From the NCBI RefSeq assembly GCF_046115515.1, contig NZ_CP175953.1: a stretch of DNA of 64,000 bases; one strand, written 5' to 3'. Positions 35,652 to 44,973 of this stretch are shown here, one piece after another; position 1 is the first letter of the stretch; each line of letters starts with the position of its first letter. The translations under genes were made by a program, and so were the position numbers. The notes beneath the pieces are model-generated. The model saw nothing but the letters and a program-made list of their open reading frames with translations. It was not told the DNA's origin and made no database searches. This DNA comes from Gracilimonas sp017641085. Its GTDB lineage: Bacteria > Bacteroidota > Rhodothermia > Balneolales > Balneolaceae.

Positions 35652-36445
35652 TCTTCCTCGTTATTTTCTCTTTCTTCATTTTCATTTTCAGGTTGAGCTT
35701 GTTCTTCCTCAACCTCTTCATGTTCTTCTGATTCTCTGGCTGCCTTCTTTTCCTGGTATTCAGTCAACAGTTCTTCGGCAACATCTTCTTTGGTTACTTC
35801 TTCATCTTCATCATTCATTTCCTCCATCATAAGCTGGCGCTCCATCAATAACTGACGATGCTCAGCCATGTCATCATCCTTCAGAATTTCATCGATCTCG
35901 CGTGGCTTCGGCAATTCATCCACCGAGTTAATTCCAAAATGACGCAGAAAATGCTTTGTAGTTCGGTATAAGAGCGGCTTTCCGGGGCTGTCGGCGCGGC
36001 CGGAAACTTCAATCAGAGCTTTCTCCATTAGCTGACGCAAGATATACCCGGAATCAACACCTCGTATCTGGTCCACTTCCGGCTTGGTGATGGGCTGGCG
36101 ATAAGCTACTATGGCAAGCGACTCAATAGCCGATTGCGACAACTTCCGGTAGGCATTTTCGTGCTGGAAGATACTGAGCCAGTAATGATATTTCTTCTGC
36201 GTGACAAAAGTATAGCCCCCACCCAGCGCCTGGATGCGAAAGCTCAGTCCATTTTCATCATAGCGTTCGTTCAGCTTGTCAACGAAATCAGATACCGTTT
36301 CTTCAGTAATTTCAATCTGTTCTTCATTATCAACAATGATTTCCCGGATTTTGGAACCGGGAATAGGCTCCTCACTGGCAAAAATCAGGGCTTCAATCAC
36401 CGATGAAAGCCGGGTGCCATCAACAAATTCATAATCGTTTCTCAT
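35648..36445 (-). CDS. scpB: Segregation and condensation protein B
   Basis: A 265-residue protein of the Smc-ScpAB condensin. Two winged helices occupy about 1-175 (LSSVIEALIFASEEPI; YRKLSQSAIESLAIVAYRQPITKPEVDQIRG), with GRADSPGKPLLYRTTKHFLRHFG typical of the family. The C-terminal 80 residues are an acidic, Glu-rich tail, longer than in most ScpB proteins. It regulates the ScpA-Smc ring during chromosome segregation. Overlaps rluB by 4 bp; scpA is not adjacent. Confidence 0.95.
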   Translation of the reverse strand: MRNDYEFVDGTRLSSVIEALIFASEEPIPGSKIREIIVDNEEQIEITEETVSDFVDKLNERYDENGLSFRIQALGGGYTFVTQKKYHYWLSIFQHENAYRKLSQSAIESLAIVAYRQPITKPEVDQIRGVDSGYILRQLMEKALIEVSGRADSPGKPLLYRTTKHFLRHFGINSVDELPKPREIDEILKDDDMAEHRQLLMERQLMMEEMNDEDEEVTKEDVAEELLTEYQEKKAARESEEHEEVEEEQAQPENENEERENNEEE

Positions 36446-36471
36446 CGAAAGTGGTCATAAAATTCAAAATT

Positions 36472-36493
36472 GCCGGCTTTACAGAATGCCGGC
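36472..36493. terminator. Weak hairpin between the deacylase gene and scpB
   Basis: Two GCCGGC hexamers are spaced by 10 nt, 61 bp after the stop of the M14 deacylase gene on the minus strand; AT-rich sequence follows but no clean T run. Low-confidence terminator. Confidence 0.25.
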
Positions 36494-36554
36494 TAACAAA
36501 GATTTTAATATACAGCCTAATAAAGAGCTAACAAAAAAACTGTACCGTGAAAGA

Positions 36555-37697
36555 TTAAATGCGTTTGTAGCAAATCAACCTGTTTTCATCCTTTCTGATA
36601 ACTCTGTAGCCCAGAAGGTGAAAAATTTCCTTCACGAAGAATCGCGCAATGGTAAGATTTACGGAATAAGCACCGGGTTGAAATTCTTCTACCCCGGGCA
36701 GGTAGTGCAGGTAGTTGTTGAGGAAGCTGTCTCTGAAAATAGAAGATATTTCGAGCCAGAAAGGTGAACGTCCTTTAAGAATAAAAAAGCCGTCATTTCC
36801 TTTCTTCTGATATAGAGGCATAAATATGAATCCGGATACAGGGGCAAGTATTCTCTTGTAATCGTCATAGGCCAGAAAATCTCCTTTTCTGACACTGTCA
36901 AAATTCACATATCCTTTTTTCATCCTGAATACCTCAGGATCCTCAACCATATAATGATGATTGATTTCATAGTATTTAATGGGAATATCCGACTCAGGCC
37001 TCAGTTTCTCCTCAAGGTGCCTTAGCTTCTTAATTCCCAGATTCACAATATTGACGTAATCGAGATATATCCAAAGAAAGGCTTCGGTTCGCTCGATGGA
37101 TAGTGGATCGGTGTGACTGCCTGCTTCAAAACCAATTGCAGGATAGCCTAAATCGTTGATATAACTGAGTAATGTTCCGTGTATAGATTCTTCGATTCCC
37201 AGAATTTGGGGTACCGGAAACCGTAAAGCAATTCTACGGTTTTCAAGCGTATCATTAAAAGGAATGAATGCACAGCTTTTAGCCGATGTAGTATGTAAAT
37301 CAATGAAGTAAACCTCCTTCATATCATCACTGTATCTGCCAATCAGTCCCTTAATAATCTCCCTTATTTCCAGGGCTTCCTTCCATTCAGCTGATTCACG
37401 CAATTCTTCAGAACCTGAGTCGAGCTCGTTCCAAATTCGGTTCAGGTCAAAATCAATATACCTTACCCCTTCTTCTATCGCAGTTTTGTTACCGCTTATC
37501 ATATACACCGAACCCTGTATATCACCTTTCATGGATTCCAGGGAATTGGCAATCTGCTTGCAAGCATTTATCCCTGCCGTTTCATTTCCATGCACTCCCG
37601 CAAAAACCACAAATATGGGACCTACTTCTGCTTCATGACTCCATATTATCCTGCTTGTATCATCTTTTTTTTGTTCTGTTTCCTTTTCGATGTGCAT
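36555..37697 (-). CDS. AstE/aspartoacylase-like M14 zinc deacylase
   Basis: A 380-residue cytoplasmic enzyme; the ATG at 37697 (MHIEKETEQK) is preferred to a TTG five codons upstream. Zinc-ligand motif HGNE (FAGVHGNETAGI) at about 40-43, DFDLNRIW with the substrate-binding Asn-Arg, and DLHTTSA with the third His at about 140 place it in the succinylglutamate desuccinylase/aspartoacylase family, which removes acyl groups from amino-acid-like substrates. The C-terminal half (about 260-380) looks like a lipoyl-type barrel plus an extra segment. It lies 32 bp after the GCS2-CBS ligase gene and probably shares its operon, so the two may make and break the same amide. Confidence 0.85.
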   Translation of the reverse strand: MHIEKETEQKKDDTSRIIWSHEAEVGPIFVVFAGVHGNETAGINACKQIANSLESMKGDIQGSVYMISGNKTAIEEGVRYIDFDLNRIWNELDSGSEELRESAEWKEALEIREIIKGLIGRYSDDMKEVYFIDLHTTSAKSCAFIPFNDTLENRRIALRFPVPQILGIEESIHGTLLSYINDLGYPAIGFEAGSHTDPLSIERTEAFLWIYLDYVNIVNLGIKKLRHLEEKLRPESDIPIKYYEINHHYMVEDPEVFRMKKGYVNFDSVRKGDFLAYDDYKRILAPVSGFIFMPLYQKKGNDGFFILKGRSPFWLEISSIFRDSFLNNYLHYLPGVEEFQPGAYSVNLTIARFFVKEIFHLLGYRVIRKDENRLICYKRI

Positions 37698-37729
37698 TAA
37701 GTTGACGGTCAATACTTCGGTGCTGATAA

Positions 37730-39649
37730 TTATTTTTGGTTTTCAAGTGTTTTCAGAAGACGAATGGTAATCTTCATAAAGTTACCCTCCGATATTATTC
37801 CTATAAGCCGGCTGTTTTTCACTACCGGGAGACAACCAATCTTTTGCTCCCTCAGTATTCTCATAGCCTCCATTATAGATGCTTCCGGGTGAATCGTAAT
37901 GGGATTCTGAAGCATGATATTGCTTACGGTTTTGGTACCTGTGTCTTCGCCTTCCCCTTCAGCTTTTGAGTATTCCCGTAACAACTGCCTCATGGTGATC
38001 AACCCTATTAAGTGCTTCTGATCATCTTCTACGGGTAAATACCTGATCTTTCGCCAGTCTAACAGGTTTGCAACAAATTCGAGTATATCATCTTTATGAA
38101 CGGTAAACAGGTCGGTAGTCATAAACTCTTCAACCATCAGGGATGACGGTTTCCAGTTTTCCAAATCTTCCAACTTTGCTAACCCCCATTTATGAACAGG
38201 TTCTCCTTTGTTTTGATTTTTCATCATTGCTGAAGTGATGGCTGTAAGTGCCTGGTCTCTGTTACTCTCTTTAACTAAATTTCCATACGATTTTACCACC
38301 CAATAAGAACCGGTTTGGGCTGAATTCACTCTCTCCTCTATCACACCAAGGTAGGTATCAATGTCAGAAGAATTGATATCAGCTTTCATTAATCCGTTCC
38401 GTGCAATCGGTAACAGTTCATCTTTAATCAAATCAACCGCCGATACTTTCCGGTCACCGGTCCACATAAATTTGGTATCCAGTCCCATTTTGGATGCTGC
38501 AAAAAAGTTCATCCGGGCGTTATCAAAATCAAGTTCTTCGGTAATATCTTTATACTCATCTTCAAAACCATTCAGAAGTCCAAGCCAAAAAGCTGCATTT
38601 GACACTTCATCTACAACTGTGGGTCCCGATGGAAATATTCGGTTTTCAATTCTTAAATGAGGTTTTCCGTTACTAATACCATAACAAGGCCTGTTCCACC
38701 TGTACACTGAAGAATTATGCACTTTAAGCGCCATAAGTTCCGGAGCTGTACCTTCCTCAATTAGTTTCTCCACTTCTTCTTCTACTTCAGCACTTAGCAT
38801 AACCCGATACCTGGAGATGTCTTCTTTATAGATATCCAGTATGCTGTCTTGCAACCATTCGTTCCCAAATGTCACACGCGGGCTGGAATCACGCAAATGT
38901 TCTCCCACCTGCCGTGTATCAATAGACTGATGAAATAGGGCTACCCTGGTTTCAGCCCAAAGTCGTTTCCCAAACAATACCGGAGAATTTACTGCACAAG
39001 CTAAAACCGGAGCGGTAACCGCTTGTGCAATGTTGTATCGATTCACAAATTCATCAGGTTTAACCTGCAAATGAACCTGAAAACCTGTATTACAGGCTTC
39101 CAATAAGGGTGAGTCAAACCGCATCAATAACTCATCCATTCCCTGAATCCGAAGCTCAAATTCTTTGCCCCGCAATTTATTTATGGCTTTGCACAGGGCT
39201 TCATATCGCTGAAGTGGAGTCAGGTTTTTCATATCCACATCCATTTTCCGGATAGTTGGCAGGATTCCGGTCAGCAATATGTCTCCACCTAATTCCCTGA
39301 CGGTTTTTCTGACATGCTCCACATCTCTATGCAGATTATGCTCCATCTCAGACAAACAGTTCCCTGTAAAAGTCAGCGGGTCCATGTTAATCTCAAGATT
39401 AAACTTGGCAAACTCGGTGGTATAATTTCCTTCCCCCAGGTTCTCAAGTACTTCGATCGACTTTGGAAAAGCTTTTACGTTTTGATCTACTAAACAAAGC
39501 TCCTGTTCAGCACCAATTCGAATGGTATCGGTTTCAAACCAGTCATTTTCAAGCATGGTTTTCAAGGCCCGCATATCGCGGAACACATGCTTCATGAAGT
39601 TCTGCACCTGTTCGTTATCGTCAGCAAGCTTTACGCGCTCTTCTCCCAT
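37730..39649 (-). CDS. Glutamate-cysteine ligase-like (GCS2) protein fused to two CBS domains
   Basis: A 639-residue protein. About residues 1-490 form a GCS2/YbdK-type carboxylate-amine ligase (IGAEQELCLVD near the start; Y-NRPCYG and RIENRIFPSGPT-VDE further on), which joins the gamma- or alpha-carboxyl of glutamate to an amine using ATP. Residues about 505-635 are a CBS pair (EEFMTTDLFTVHKDD; VSNIMLQNPITIHPEASIMEAMRILRE), which bind adenine nucleotides and often confer energy-status control. The fusion suggests adenylate-regulated ligation. Co-directional with the AstE-like deacylase. Confidence 0.87.
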   Translation of the reverse strand: MGEERVKLADDNEQVQNFMKHVFRDMRALKTMLENDWFETDTIRIGAEQELCLVDQNVKAFPKSIEVLENLGEGNYTTEFAKFNLEINMDPLTFTGNCLSEMEHNLHRDVEHVRKTVRELGGDILLTGILPTIRKMDVDMKNLTPLQRYEALCKAINKLRGKEFELRIQGMDELLMRFDSPLLEACNTGFQVHLQVKPDEFVNRYNIAQAVTAPVLACAVNSPVLFGKRLWAETRVALFHQSIDTRQVGEHLRDSSPRVTFGNEWLQDSILDIYKEDISRYRVMLSAEVEEEVEKLIEEGTAPELMALKVHNSSVYRWNRPCYGISNGKPHLRIENRIFPSGPTVVDEVSNAAFWLGLLNGFEDEYKDITEELDFDNARMNFFAASKMGLDTKFMWTGDRKVSAVDLIKDELLPIARNGLMKADINSSDIDTYLGVIEERVNSAQTGSYWVVKSYGNLVKESNRDQALTAITSAMMKNQNKGEPVHKWGLAKLEDLENWKPSSLMVEEFMTTDLFTVHKDDILEFVANLLDWRKIRYLPVEDDQKHLIGLITMRQLLREYSKAEGEGEDTGTKTVSNIMLQNPITIHPEASIMEAMRILREQKIGCLPVVKNSRLIGIISEGNFMKITIRLLKTLENQK

Positions 39650-39736
39650 AGTCTGTTCCGTTAGATGGGTTGAATTTCATTCACCCTTAAATACCGACTT
39701 TGCGTACCCTTTTGCAAGTTTTTTGAAGGAGCTTTT

Positions 39737-42172
39737 TTACTGAATGGCGTCCACGTTTACATTTACCCTCACCGATGAGAATCTGCCTTTGGTTTCTGCT
39801 TCATATACTCCCATAATTTTCTCCACCACCGCTTCGATATAACCCGCTCCTTTTTCAGGGTCAATCTTCAGCGTTACCTCCCAAATGTACTTCTTATTCA
39901 TCCAGGGAATGGCACCCGGCGAAGGCCCTAAAACAGCTAATTCAGGAACCACTCTGCCAATTGATGAGGTTAGCTGATGGGCCGCCTGACTCACTTCTTG
40001 TTCCTTTGTTGATTTAAGCTCAAACTGTATAAGGCGTGAATAAGGCGGATAATAAAGCGGTTTCCTGAATTCCATCTCCTGCCTTGCAAAACCCCGGTGA
40101 TCGTGTTCTTTAGCAAACTGGATGGCCGGATTTTCCGGCTGCCGGCTTTGCAGAAATACGGTGCCGGCCTTCTCTCCTCGCCCCGACCTTCCCGAAACCT
40201 GGCTCAGCAGTTGGTACATCCTTTCCGTTGCCTGGAATGAAGGAAAGGCCAATTCCGTATCGGTATCAATCACCCCTACCACCGTTACATTTGGGAAATC
40301 GAGTCCTTTGGCCACTAATTGAGTTCCTATTAATATATCTGCTTCACCTTCCCCGAATGTATTCAGAATCTGTTCATGGGCCCCTTTTCGGGAGGTAGAG
40401 TCTCGATCAAACCGGATTACGCTTGCCTCAGGGAACAAATCTCCGAGTTGTTCTTCGATATTTTGCGTTCCCGATCCTTGTACTTTCAGGTTTGAAGAAC
40501 CGCAATGCTCGCAGTTGGTGTCAGCCCTACGGGAATACCCGGAGTAGTGGCACATCAACAGGTTTTTTCGCTTGTGATACGTCAGGCTAACCGAACATTC
40601 CGGGCTTTGGGGGATATGCCCGCAATCTTCACATTGCAGATAACTGGCATAGCCGCGCCGGTTGTACAACAAGATAATTTGCTCTCCTTTTTCCAAAGCT
40701 TCTTCCATCTCCATAAAAAGAGGAACCGCCAGTTCGCCTCGCATCGCTCCTTTATACTGTTTTAGATCCAGCACCTCCACTTCGGGTAGCTTTGCTTCTG
40801 CATGGCGCTTTTTAAGCTCCAGCATATCACACTTCCCTTTGGCCGCCATATTCAATGCCTGCATACTTGGCGTAGCCGACCCCATAATGACAACGGCTTC
40901 ATTTTCTCTGGCTCTCACAATCGCCGTTTCCCGGGCATGATACCTGGGAGCGGGATCTATTTGCTTGTACGAGCTGTCGTGTTCTTCATCCAGAATAATA
41001 AGCCCAAGATTTTGTACCGGAGCAAACACTGCTGACCGTGGCCCAATGGCGATGTTCTTTTTCCCTGAATTCAGATCTTTCCACGCCTGCAGCCGTTCAC
41101 GGTTTGTCATTCGGCTATGCAGAACAGCAATCTGATTACCAAAAATGCGGTAGAACCGGGATACCGTTTGCGGGGTGAGTGCAATCTCAGGAACTAAAAC
41201 AATGCCGCCTTTACCATTCTCCACCACTTGTTTGAGCGCATGGATATATACTTCGGTCTTTCCACTTCCTGTAATTCCAAACAGCAAATAATTGGCAAAC
41301 TCTTCTTTCGTCAGTGATTCACTTATTTTCTCAAAGGCTTTTTCCTGGTCTTCATTCAGGGTTTTTATGGATTCCGGTTCATGAGATAGGTGATCGATTT
41401 CGGTTTTCTTCTCCACATCCTGATAGGTAATCCAGCCTTCGTCACGCAGCTTTTTAAGAGTGTATGAAGTCAGAACCGACTCCCCGGAAATCTCAGATTG
41501 TCGGATAGGAATTTTTTCTGCGATATGAGCAAGTGCTTCTATCCACTTCAATTCACTGTTAGCACCATCACTTTCTAAAAACTCTTGTGCTGCCTCTTTA
41601 TTTCTCCCTTCAGCCCATATCCATTGCCGCTCTGTAGCTACCGTCACCTTCAGGTCTGGCTCTTCCCAAATCTCGATTACTTTCTTTTTAAGCAGCTTTG
41701 AGAATACTTTATTTAAACCCGTTCCCTTATACCTTTTCTTGGCTTCATTCAGCGTTGTTTCTGATTGTTGAAGGTCTTCAATAATTTCCTTTTGATCTTC
41801 GCTCAATCCTGCATCATCAACCGATTCAGATACTCTCAGGTATTTGCGGGAAACGAAGTTCAAACCCGCGGGCAGTGCAGCCTGAATGGTTTCTCCCCAG
41901 CTGCTATAATAGAACCTTGAAATCCATTGGGTAAGCTTCAAAAGCTCCTGCGACAGAAGAGGATCCTCATCCAGTATTTTTCGCAGGGGCTTTGTTTTGA
42001 AAGAAGGAGTTTGATTATGAACACCCACAATCACACCAATGGCATAGTAGTTTCTGAATGGTATCCACACGCGCTGTCCGGGCTGTACAGAAGCCATAAG
42101 CTCTTTAGGTACGTGATAAGTAAACTGCTTTCGGACCGCTGCCGGTAAAGCTACATCAACAAAAGTGGACAA
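39737..42172 (-). CDS. priA: PriA, primosomal replication restart helicase
   Basis: An 811-residue superfamily 2 DNA helicase that reloads the replisome at stalled forks. The 3'-DNA-binding domain is at the N terminus; Walker A GITGSGKTE is at about 300 and the DEEH box in LIILDEEHDSSYKQ. Helicase motifs QLVAKGLDFPNV and QVSGRSGR follow. The start is TTG (STFVDVALP), since an in-frame stop lies upstream and the next ATG is too late. In the zinc region two of the eight usual cysteines are serine (QSPEC for CPxC and CHYSGY for CHYCGY), both in the same metal site. Confidence 0.93.
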   Translation of the reverse strand: MSTFVDVALPAAVRKQFTYHVPKELMASVQPGQRVWIPFRNYYAIGVIVGVHNQTPSFKTKPLRKILDEDPLLSQELLKLTQWISRFYYSSWGETIQAALPAGLNFVSRKYLRVSESVDDAGLSEDQKEIIEDLQQSETTLNEAKKRYKGTGLNKVFSKLLKKKVIEIWEEPDLKVTVATERQWIWAEGRNKEAAQEFLESDGANSELKWIEALAHIAEKIPIRQSEISGESVLTSYTLKKLRDEGWITYQDVEKKTEIDHLSHEPESIKTLNEDQEKAFEKISESLTKEEFANYLLFGITGSGKTEVYIHALKQVVENGKGGIVLVPEIALTPQTVSRFYRIFGNQIAVLHSRMTNRERLQAWKDLNSGKKNIAIGPRSAVFAPVQNLGLIILDEEHDSSYKQIDPAPRYHARETAIVRARENEAVVIMGSATPSMQALNMAAKGKCDMLELKKRHAEAKLPEVEVLDLKQYKGAMRGELAVPLFMEMEEALEKGEQIILLYNRRGYASYLQCEDCGHIPQSPECSVSLTYHKRKNLLMCHYSGYSRRADTNCEHCGSSNLKVQGSGTQNIEEQLGDLFPEASVIRFDRDSTSRKGAHEQILNTFGEGEADILIGTQLVAKGLDFPNVTVVGVIDTDTELAFPSFQATERMYQLLSQVSGRSGRGEKAGTVFLQSRQPENPAIQFAKEHDHRGFARQEMEFRKPLYYPPYSRLIQFELKSTKEQEVSQAAHQLTSSIGRVVPELAVLGPSPGAIPWMNKKYIWEVTLKIDPEKGAGYIEAVVEKIMGVYEAETKGRFSSVRVNVNVDAIQ

Positions 42173-42246
42173 AATATCGGTGTGATCTTGGTTTCATGAA
42201 TAAAGGAAGGAAAGCTTATCCAATTTCAACGCCTGAATCAACCAAT

Positions 42247-42336
42247 TTATAGAACCACCAGTAAATAAATCAGAATAATAAGTACCGGTAAGCTAAATAC
42301 CAGTCCGCCTCTCCAATATGCCGTTCTGTTTCTCAT
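42247..42336 (-). CDS. 29-residue membrane peptide
   Basis: ATG at 42334-42336, preceded by a good Shine-Dalgarno site (CAGGAGAC, 6-7 nt away), opens a 29-codon frame that ends TAA at 42247. The peptide has a basic N terminus (MRNRTAYWRGG) and one membrane helix (LVFSLPVLIILIYLLVVL). The ribosome site and topology support a real gene, but peptides this short can arise by chance. It lies in the 290-bp gap between priA and the four-helix bundle gene, where nothing else is seen apart from one dispersed repeat. Confidence 0.45.
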   Translation of the reverse strand: MRNRTAYWRGGLVFSLPVLIILIYLLVVL

Positions 42337-42435
42337 AACCGTCTCCTGTCTAACTATTTACCGCTGATGACAGATTTAGTTTCATCAACTCCAATTTTAA
42401 TTAAATCATTCTCTCCAAACACCACATGAACATGT

Positions 42436-42470
42436 GAACATTGAACAAGGAACACCCAACGTTTAAGTTT
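42436..42470 (-). repeat. GTTC-rich dispersed repeat, copy 2
   Basis: GAACATTGAACAAGGAACAC followed by a diverged end; reverse orientation relative to copy 1. It overlaps the last codons of the four-helix bundle gene. Confidence 0.65.
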
Positions 42471-42834
42471 CTTTTCTAAAGTTGTGCGTTGCTGTTTGGA
42501 TGCTCTTCACAAATATTGCAATGAGTTCATTGTTTTCTTTCAATGTTTCATCCAAGATTAGGTCAGCAAGTATTCTTCTCTTTTTGAGAATAGAAATATT
42601 TACCTGCGTCTCTCTAAGTTCTTTGGCGCCAATTTTCAGTTTATGAATAAAATCTTTTCTTGATTCCGCACTTTGAGCTTCACCATGATGAAATGCCGGT
42701 GATGTTCCACTTTTTACTAATTGCTTAGCAAAATGGATTCCCATAACTGTTTTAGGCAGCTGATCAACAATTTCCAGTACCATAACTGAAAAATTTATCA
42801 GCCTTTCCTGTAAATCATATTTCACATTTCTCAT
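42463..42834 (-). CDS. Four-helix bundle protein (23S rRNA IVS family)
   Basis: A 123-residue helical protein. VYDLQ-type start, LPKTVMGIHFAKQLVKSGTSPAFHHGEAQ and FIHKLKIGAKELRETQ are the hallmark of the S23/IVS-encoded four-helix bundle family. These proteins were first found inside intervening sequences of 23S rRNA genes but also occur as free genes in Bacteroidota, with unknown function. Here there is no rRNA nearby. It is flanked on both sides by GTTC-rich repeats, which may have moved with it. Confidence 0.88.
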   Translation of the reverse strand: MRNVKYDLQERLINFSVMVLEIVDQLPKTVMGIHFAKQLVKSGTSPAFHHGEAQSAESRKDFIHKLKIGAKELRETQVNISILKKRRILADLILDETLKENNELIAIFVKSIQTATHNFRKET

Positions 42835-42860
42835 AAGTCTTCGTTTAAGTTATAGTTTAA

Positions 42861-42894
42861 AGTTCAACATTCGATGTTCCTTGTTCAGTGTTCT
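42861..42894 (+). repeat. GTTC-rich dispersed repeat, copy 3
   Basis: AGTTCAACATTCGATGTTCC followed by TTGTTCAGTGTTCT, the same family as at 27073. It ends at the stop codon of the ComM/YifB gene and, with copy 2, brackets the four-helix bundle gene in inverted orientation. Confidence 0.7.
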
Positions 42895-44434
42895 ACCCCA
42901 GCCATCCTTCTCGGTCCAGGCTTCTGTATTGGATGGCTTCAGCCACATGGTTTGATTTGATTTCTTCGGAGTGATCCAGATCGGCTACTGTCCTTGATAC
43001 TTTCAGGATACGATCGTAGGCACGGGCCGAAAGTCCCAGGGAGGTAATCGCTTTTTTGAGGATGGATGAGCCGGCATCATCCAGCTTGCAGACTTTCCGG
43101 ACGGTACGGGTACTCATTTGGGCATTGCAATAAACACCTTTCATCCCCATAAACCGTTTGGACTGAATTTTTCGGGCTTCCACTACCCGCTCCCGAATAT
43201 CTTTAGAAGACTCCCCTTTTGCCTTGCCCGATAGTTCTTCATAACTCACCTTATGCACTTCAATATGCAAATCAATCCGATCCAGCAGTGGCCCGCTGAT
43301 TTTGCTCAGATATCTCTGCATCTGCATCGAACTGGTGCCATTCATTTCTTGTGGATCATACCAATCACCTGATGGAGAAGGATTCATCGAAGCCACCAGC
43401 ATCACCCGGCTCGGATAGGTCACGCTCATTCGGGCCCGTGAAATGGATACACTGCCATCTTCCAGCGGCTGGCGCATTACTTCGAGCGCACTACGCTTAA
43501 ACTCCGGCAGTTCATCTAAGAACAAAACTCCGTTATGCGCCATCGAAATCTCGCCGGGCATGGGGATGCTCCCCCCTCCCACTAAAGCCACATCCGATAC
43601 CGTGTGATGAGGAGACCGAAACTGACGTTTGGTAATCAGTGCTTTTCCCGATTCTAAAATCCCTGAAACCGAATGGATTTTGGTTGTTTCGAGCGCTTCC
43701 TCTAAAGTCAGCGGCGGCAGAATCGTTGGTATTCGGCGGGCCATCATGGTTTTTCCTGAACCCGGAGGACCTACCATAATTACATTATGTCCACCGGCAG
43801 CAGCAATCTCCAGGGCTCGTTTTACATTTTCCTGTCCACGGACATCACTGAAATCCAGCGGGTTGTGTTTCCCGTTCTGGTGAAAATATTCCTGCACATT
43901 ACTTCTCAATGGGTCGATATTCCCGCGGTTTTCGAGCCAGTCTTTCACCTGGTTCAGATGCTCAAACGGGAACACTTCAATCCCCTCCACAACTGCTGCT
44001 TCTCCGCCATTTTCTTTGGGAACAACCAGGTATTTGAATCCTTTTTTGGCAGCCTCAACGGCAACCGGAAGTACTCCTTTGACCGGACGTATTTTTCCAT
44101 CCAGTGCCAACTCTCCCAGCATTACGGTATCGTCCAGTTTGTCGGTATGGATTTGCCCAGACATATTCAAAATTCCGATGGCCAGTGGCAGATCAAATCC
44201 ATTTCCTTCTTTAGGTAAGTCGGCCGGAGCCAGGTTTGCTGTGATTCTTCCCAATGGATAATAAGAGCCCGTATTCCGAATGGCTGCTTCTACCCGGTCT
44301 CTTGATTCTTTTACGGCGCGGTCCGGCAATCCCACCAAAAAGAACTTAACCATTCCATTGGTGTGATGTGTTTCTACGTCAATAATCTTTGCATCCACCC
44401 CCACTGTAGATGCACAGTAAACTCTTGAAAGCAT
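42893..44434 (-). CDS. comM: ComM/YifB-family Mg chelatase-like AAA ATPase
   Basis: A 513-residue protein when started at ATG 44434 (MLSRVYCASTVGVDA), the conserved family start; an earlier ATG at 44512 would add 26 unconserved residues. An N-terminal Lon-substrate-like domain (about 1-170) is followed by the ChlI-like ATPase with Walker A GPPGSGKTMMARR, Walker B GVLFLDELPEF, and a C-terminal SARAYDRILKVSRTVADLD element. ComM is a hexameric helicase that drives branch migration during natural transformation; in other species the role is less clear. It is divergent from the DUF4342 gene. Confidence 0.93.
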   Translation of the reverse strand: MLSRVYCASTVGVDAKIIDVETHHTNGMVKFFLVGLPDRAVKESRDRVEAAIRNTGSYYPLGRITANLAPADLPKEGNGFDLPLAIGILNMSGQIHTDKLDDTVMLGELALDGKIRPVKGVLPVAVEAAKKGFKYLVVPKENGGEAAVVEGIEVFPFEHLNQVKDWLENRGNIDPLRSNVQEYFHQNGKHNPLDFSDVRGQENVKRALEIAAAGGHNVIMVGPPGSGKTMMARRIPTILPPLTLEEALETTKIHSVSGILESGKALITKRQFRSPHHTVSDVALVGGGSIPMPGEISMAHNGVLFLDELPEFKRSALEVMRQPLEDGSVSISRARMSVTYPSRVMLVASMNPSPSGDWYDPQEMNGTSSMQMQRYLSKISGPLLDRIDLHIEVHKVSYEELSGKAKGESSKDIRERVVEARKIQSKRFMGMKGVYCNAQMSTRTVRKVCKLDDAGSSILKKAITSLGLSARAYDRILKVSRTVADLDHSEEIKSNHVAEAIQYRSLDREGWLG

Positions 44435-44526
44435 GTTTTGTACCTGAATCTTTTTTATTGTGTTTACGTAGTTAGAGCGGTGAGAATCCAATTCCTTACA
44501 AAAAAATTTCATAAATCATACATATC

Positions 44527-44973
44527 ATGAAAAAAGAAGAAGCTAAAGAGAAGGCAAAAACCATTTATCAGGAAATACAGGGCGGCGTAAATGAGGTGAT
44601 CAAGCAGATCCGGAATTTGATTAAAGAAGGAAGCGCCCGTAAGCTGATTATTAAGGACAAGGAAGGCGAAATTAAATTTCAGACTCAGCTGGCTTTTGGT
44701 GTAAGCGGGGCTGCACTTATAGGAGCGATGGCACCCGTCATTTCAGCTATCGGGATGTTTGCCATGTTCATCAACGATTACCAGATTATTGTAGAACGCG
44801 AAGTTACCGATGATGATGAGTATTCGGTGGATGCTGAATTTATAGACATTAAAGATGAGGACGAGGCGGAAGAAGAAAAGCCGAAAGCCAAGTCAAAGTC
44901 TAAAAAAGAAGATTCGGATTCCGAAGAAGAAGAGGAAAAGGAAGAAAAAACGGTTGGGAAGAAAAAGAAGTGA
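44527..44973 (+). CDS. DUF4342-domain protein with acidic/basic tail
   Basis: A 148-residue protein. About residues 20-100 match DUF4342: VIKQIRNLIKEGSARKLIIKD, a hydrophobic stretch of about 30 residues (FGVSGAALIGAMAPVISAIGMF) and IIVERE. In Bacillota such domains accompany UBA-like or membrane-associated proteins; function unknown. The last 45 residues are low-complexity Glu/Lys/Ser/Asp, probably disordered. Probably peripheral or integral to the membrane. Converges with trxB across an octamer repeat array. Confidence 0.82.
   Translation: MKKEEAKEKAKTIYQEIQGGVNEVIKQIRNLIKEGSARKLIIKDKEGEIKFQTQLAFGVSGAALIGAMAPVISAIGMFAMFINDYQIIVEREVTDDDEYSVDAEFIDIKDEDEAEEEKPKAKSKSKKEDSDSEEEEEKEEKTVGKKKK

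Noticed and set aside
36486..36767. A 93-codon plus-strand frame starting MPANKDFN
   Set aside because: It overlaps the 3' end of the AstE-like deacylase on the opposite strand by more than 200 bp, and that gene's zinc motifs and family fit are clear. No ribosome site or family match supports the plus-strand frame.
42463..42834. IVS-family gene as a sign of an rRNA intervening sequence
   Set aside because: No 23S rRNA sequence flanks it; priA and comM/yifB do. It is a free-standing gene of the same protein family.
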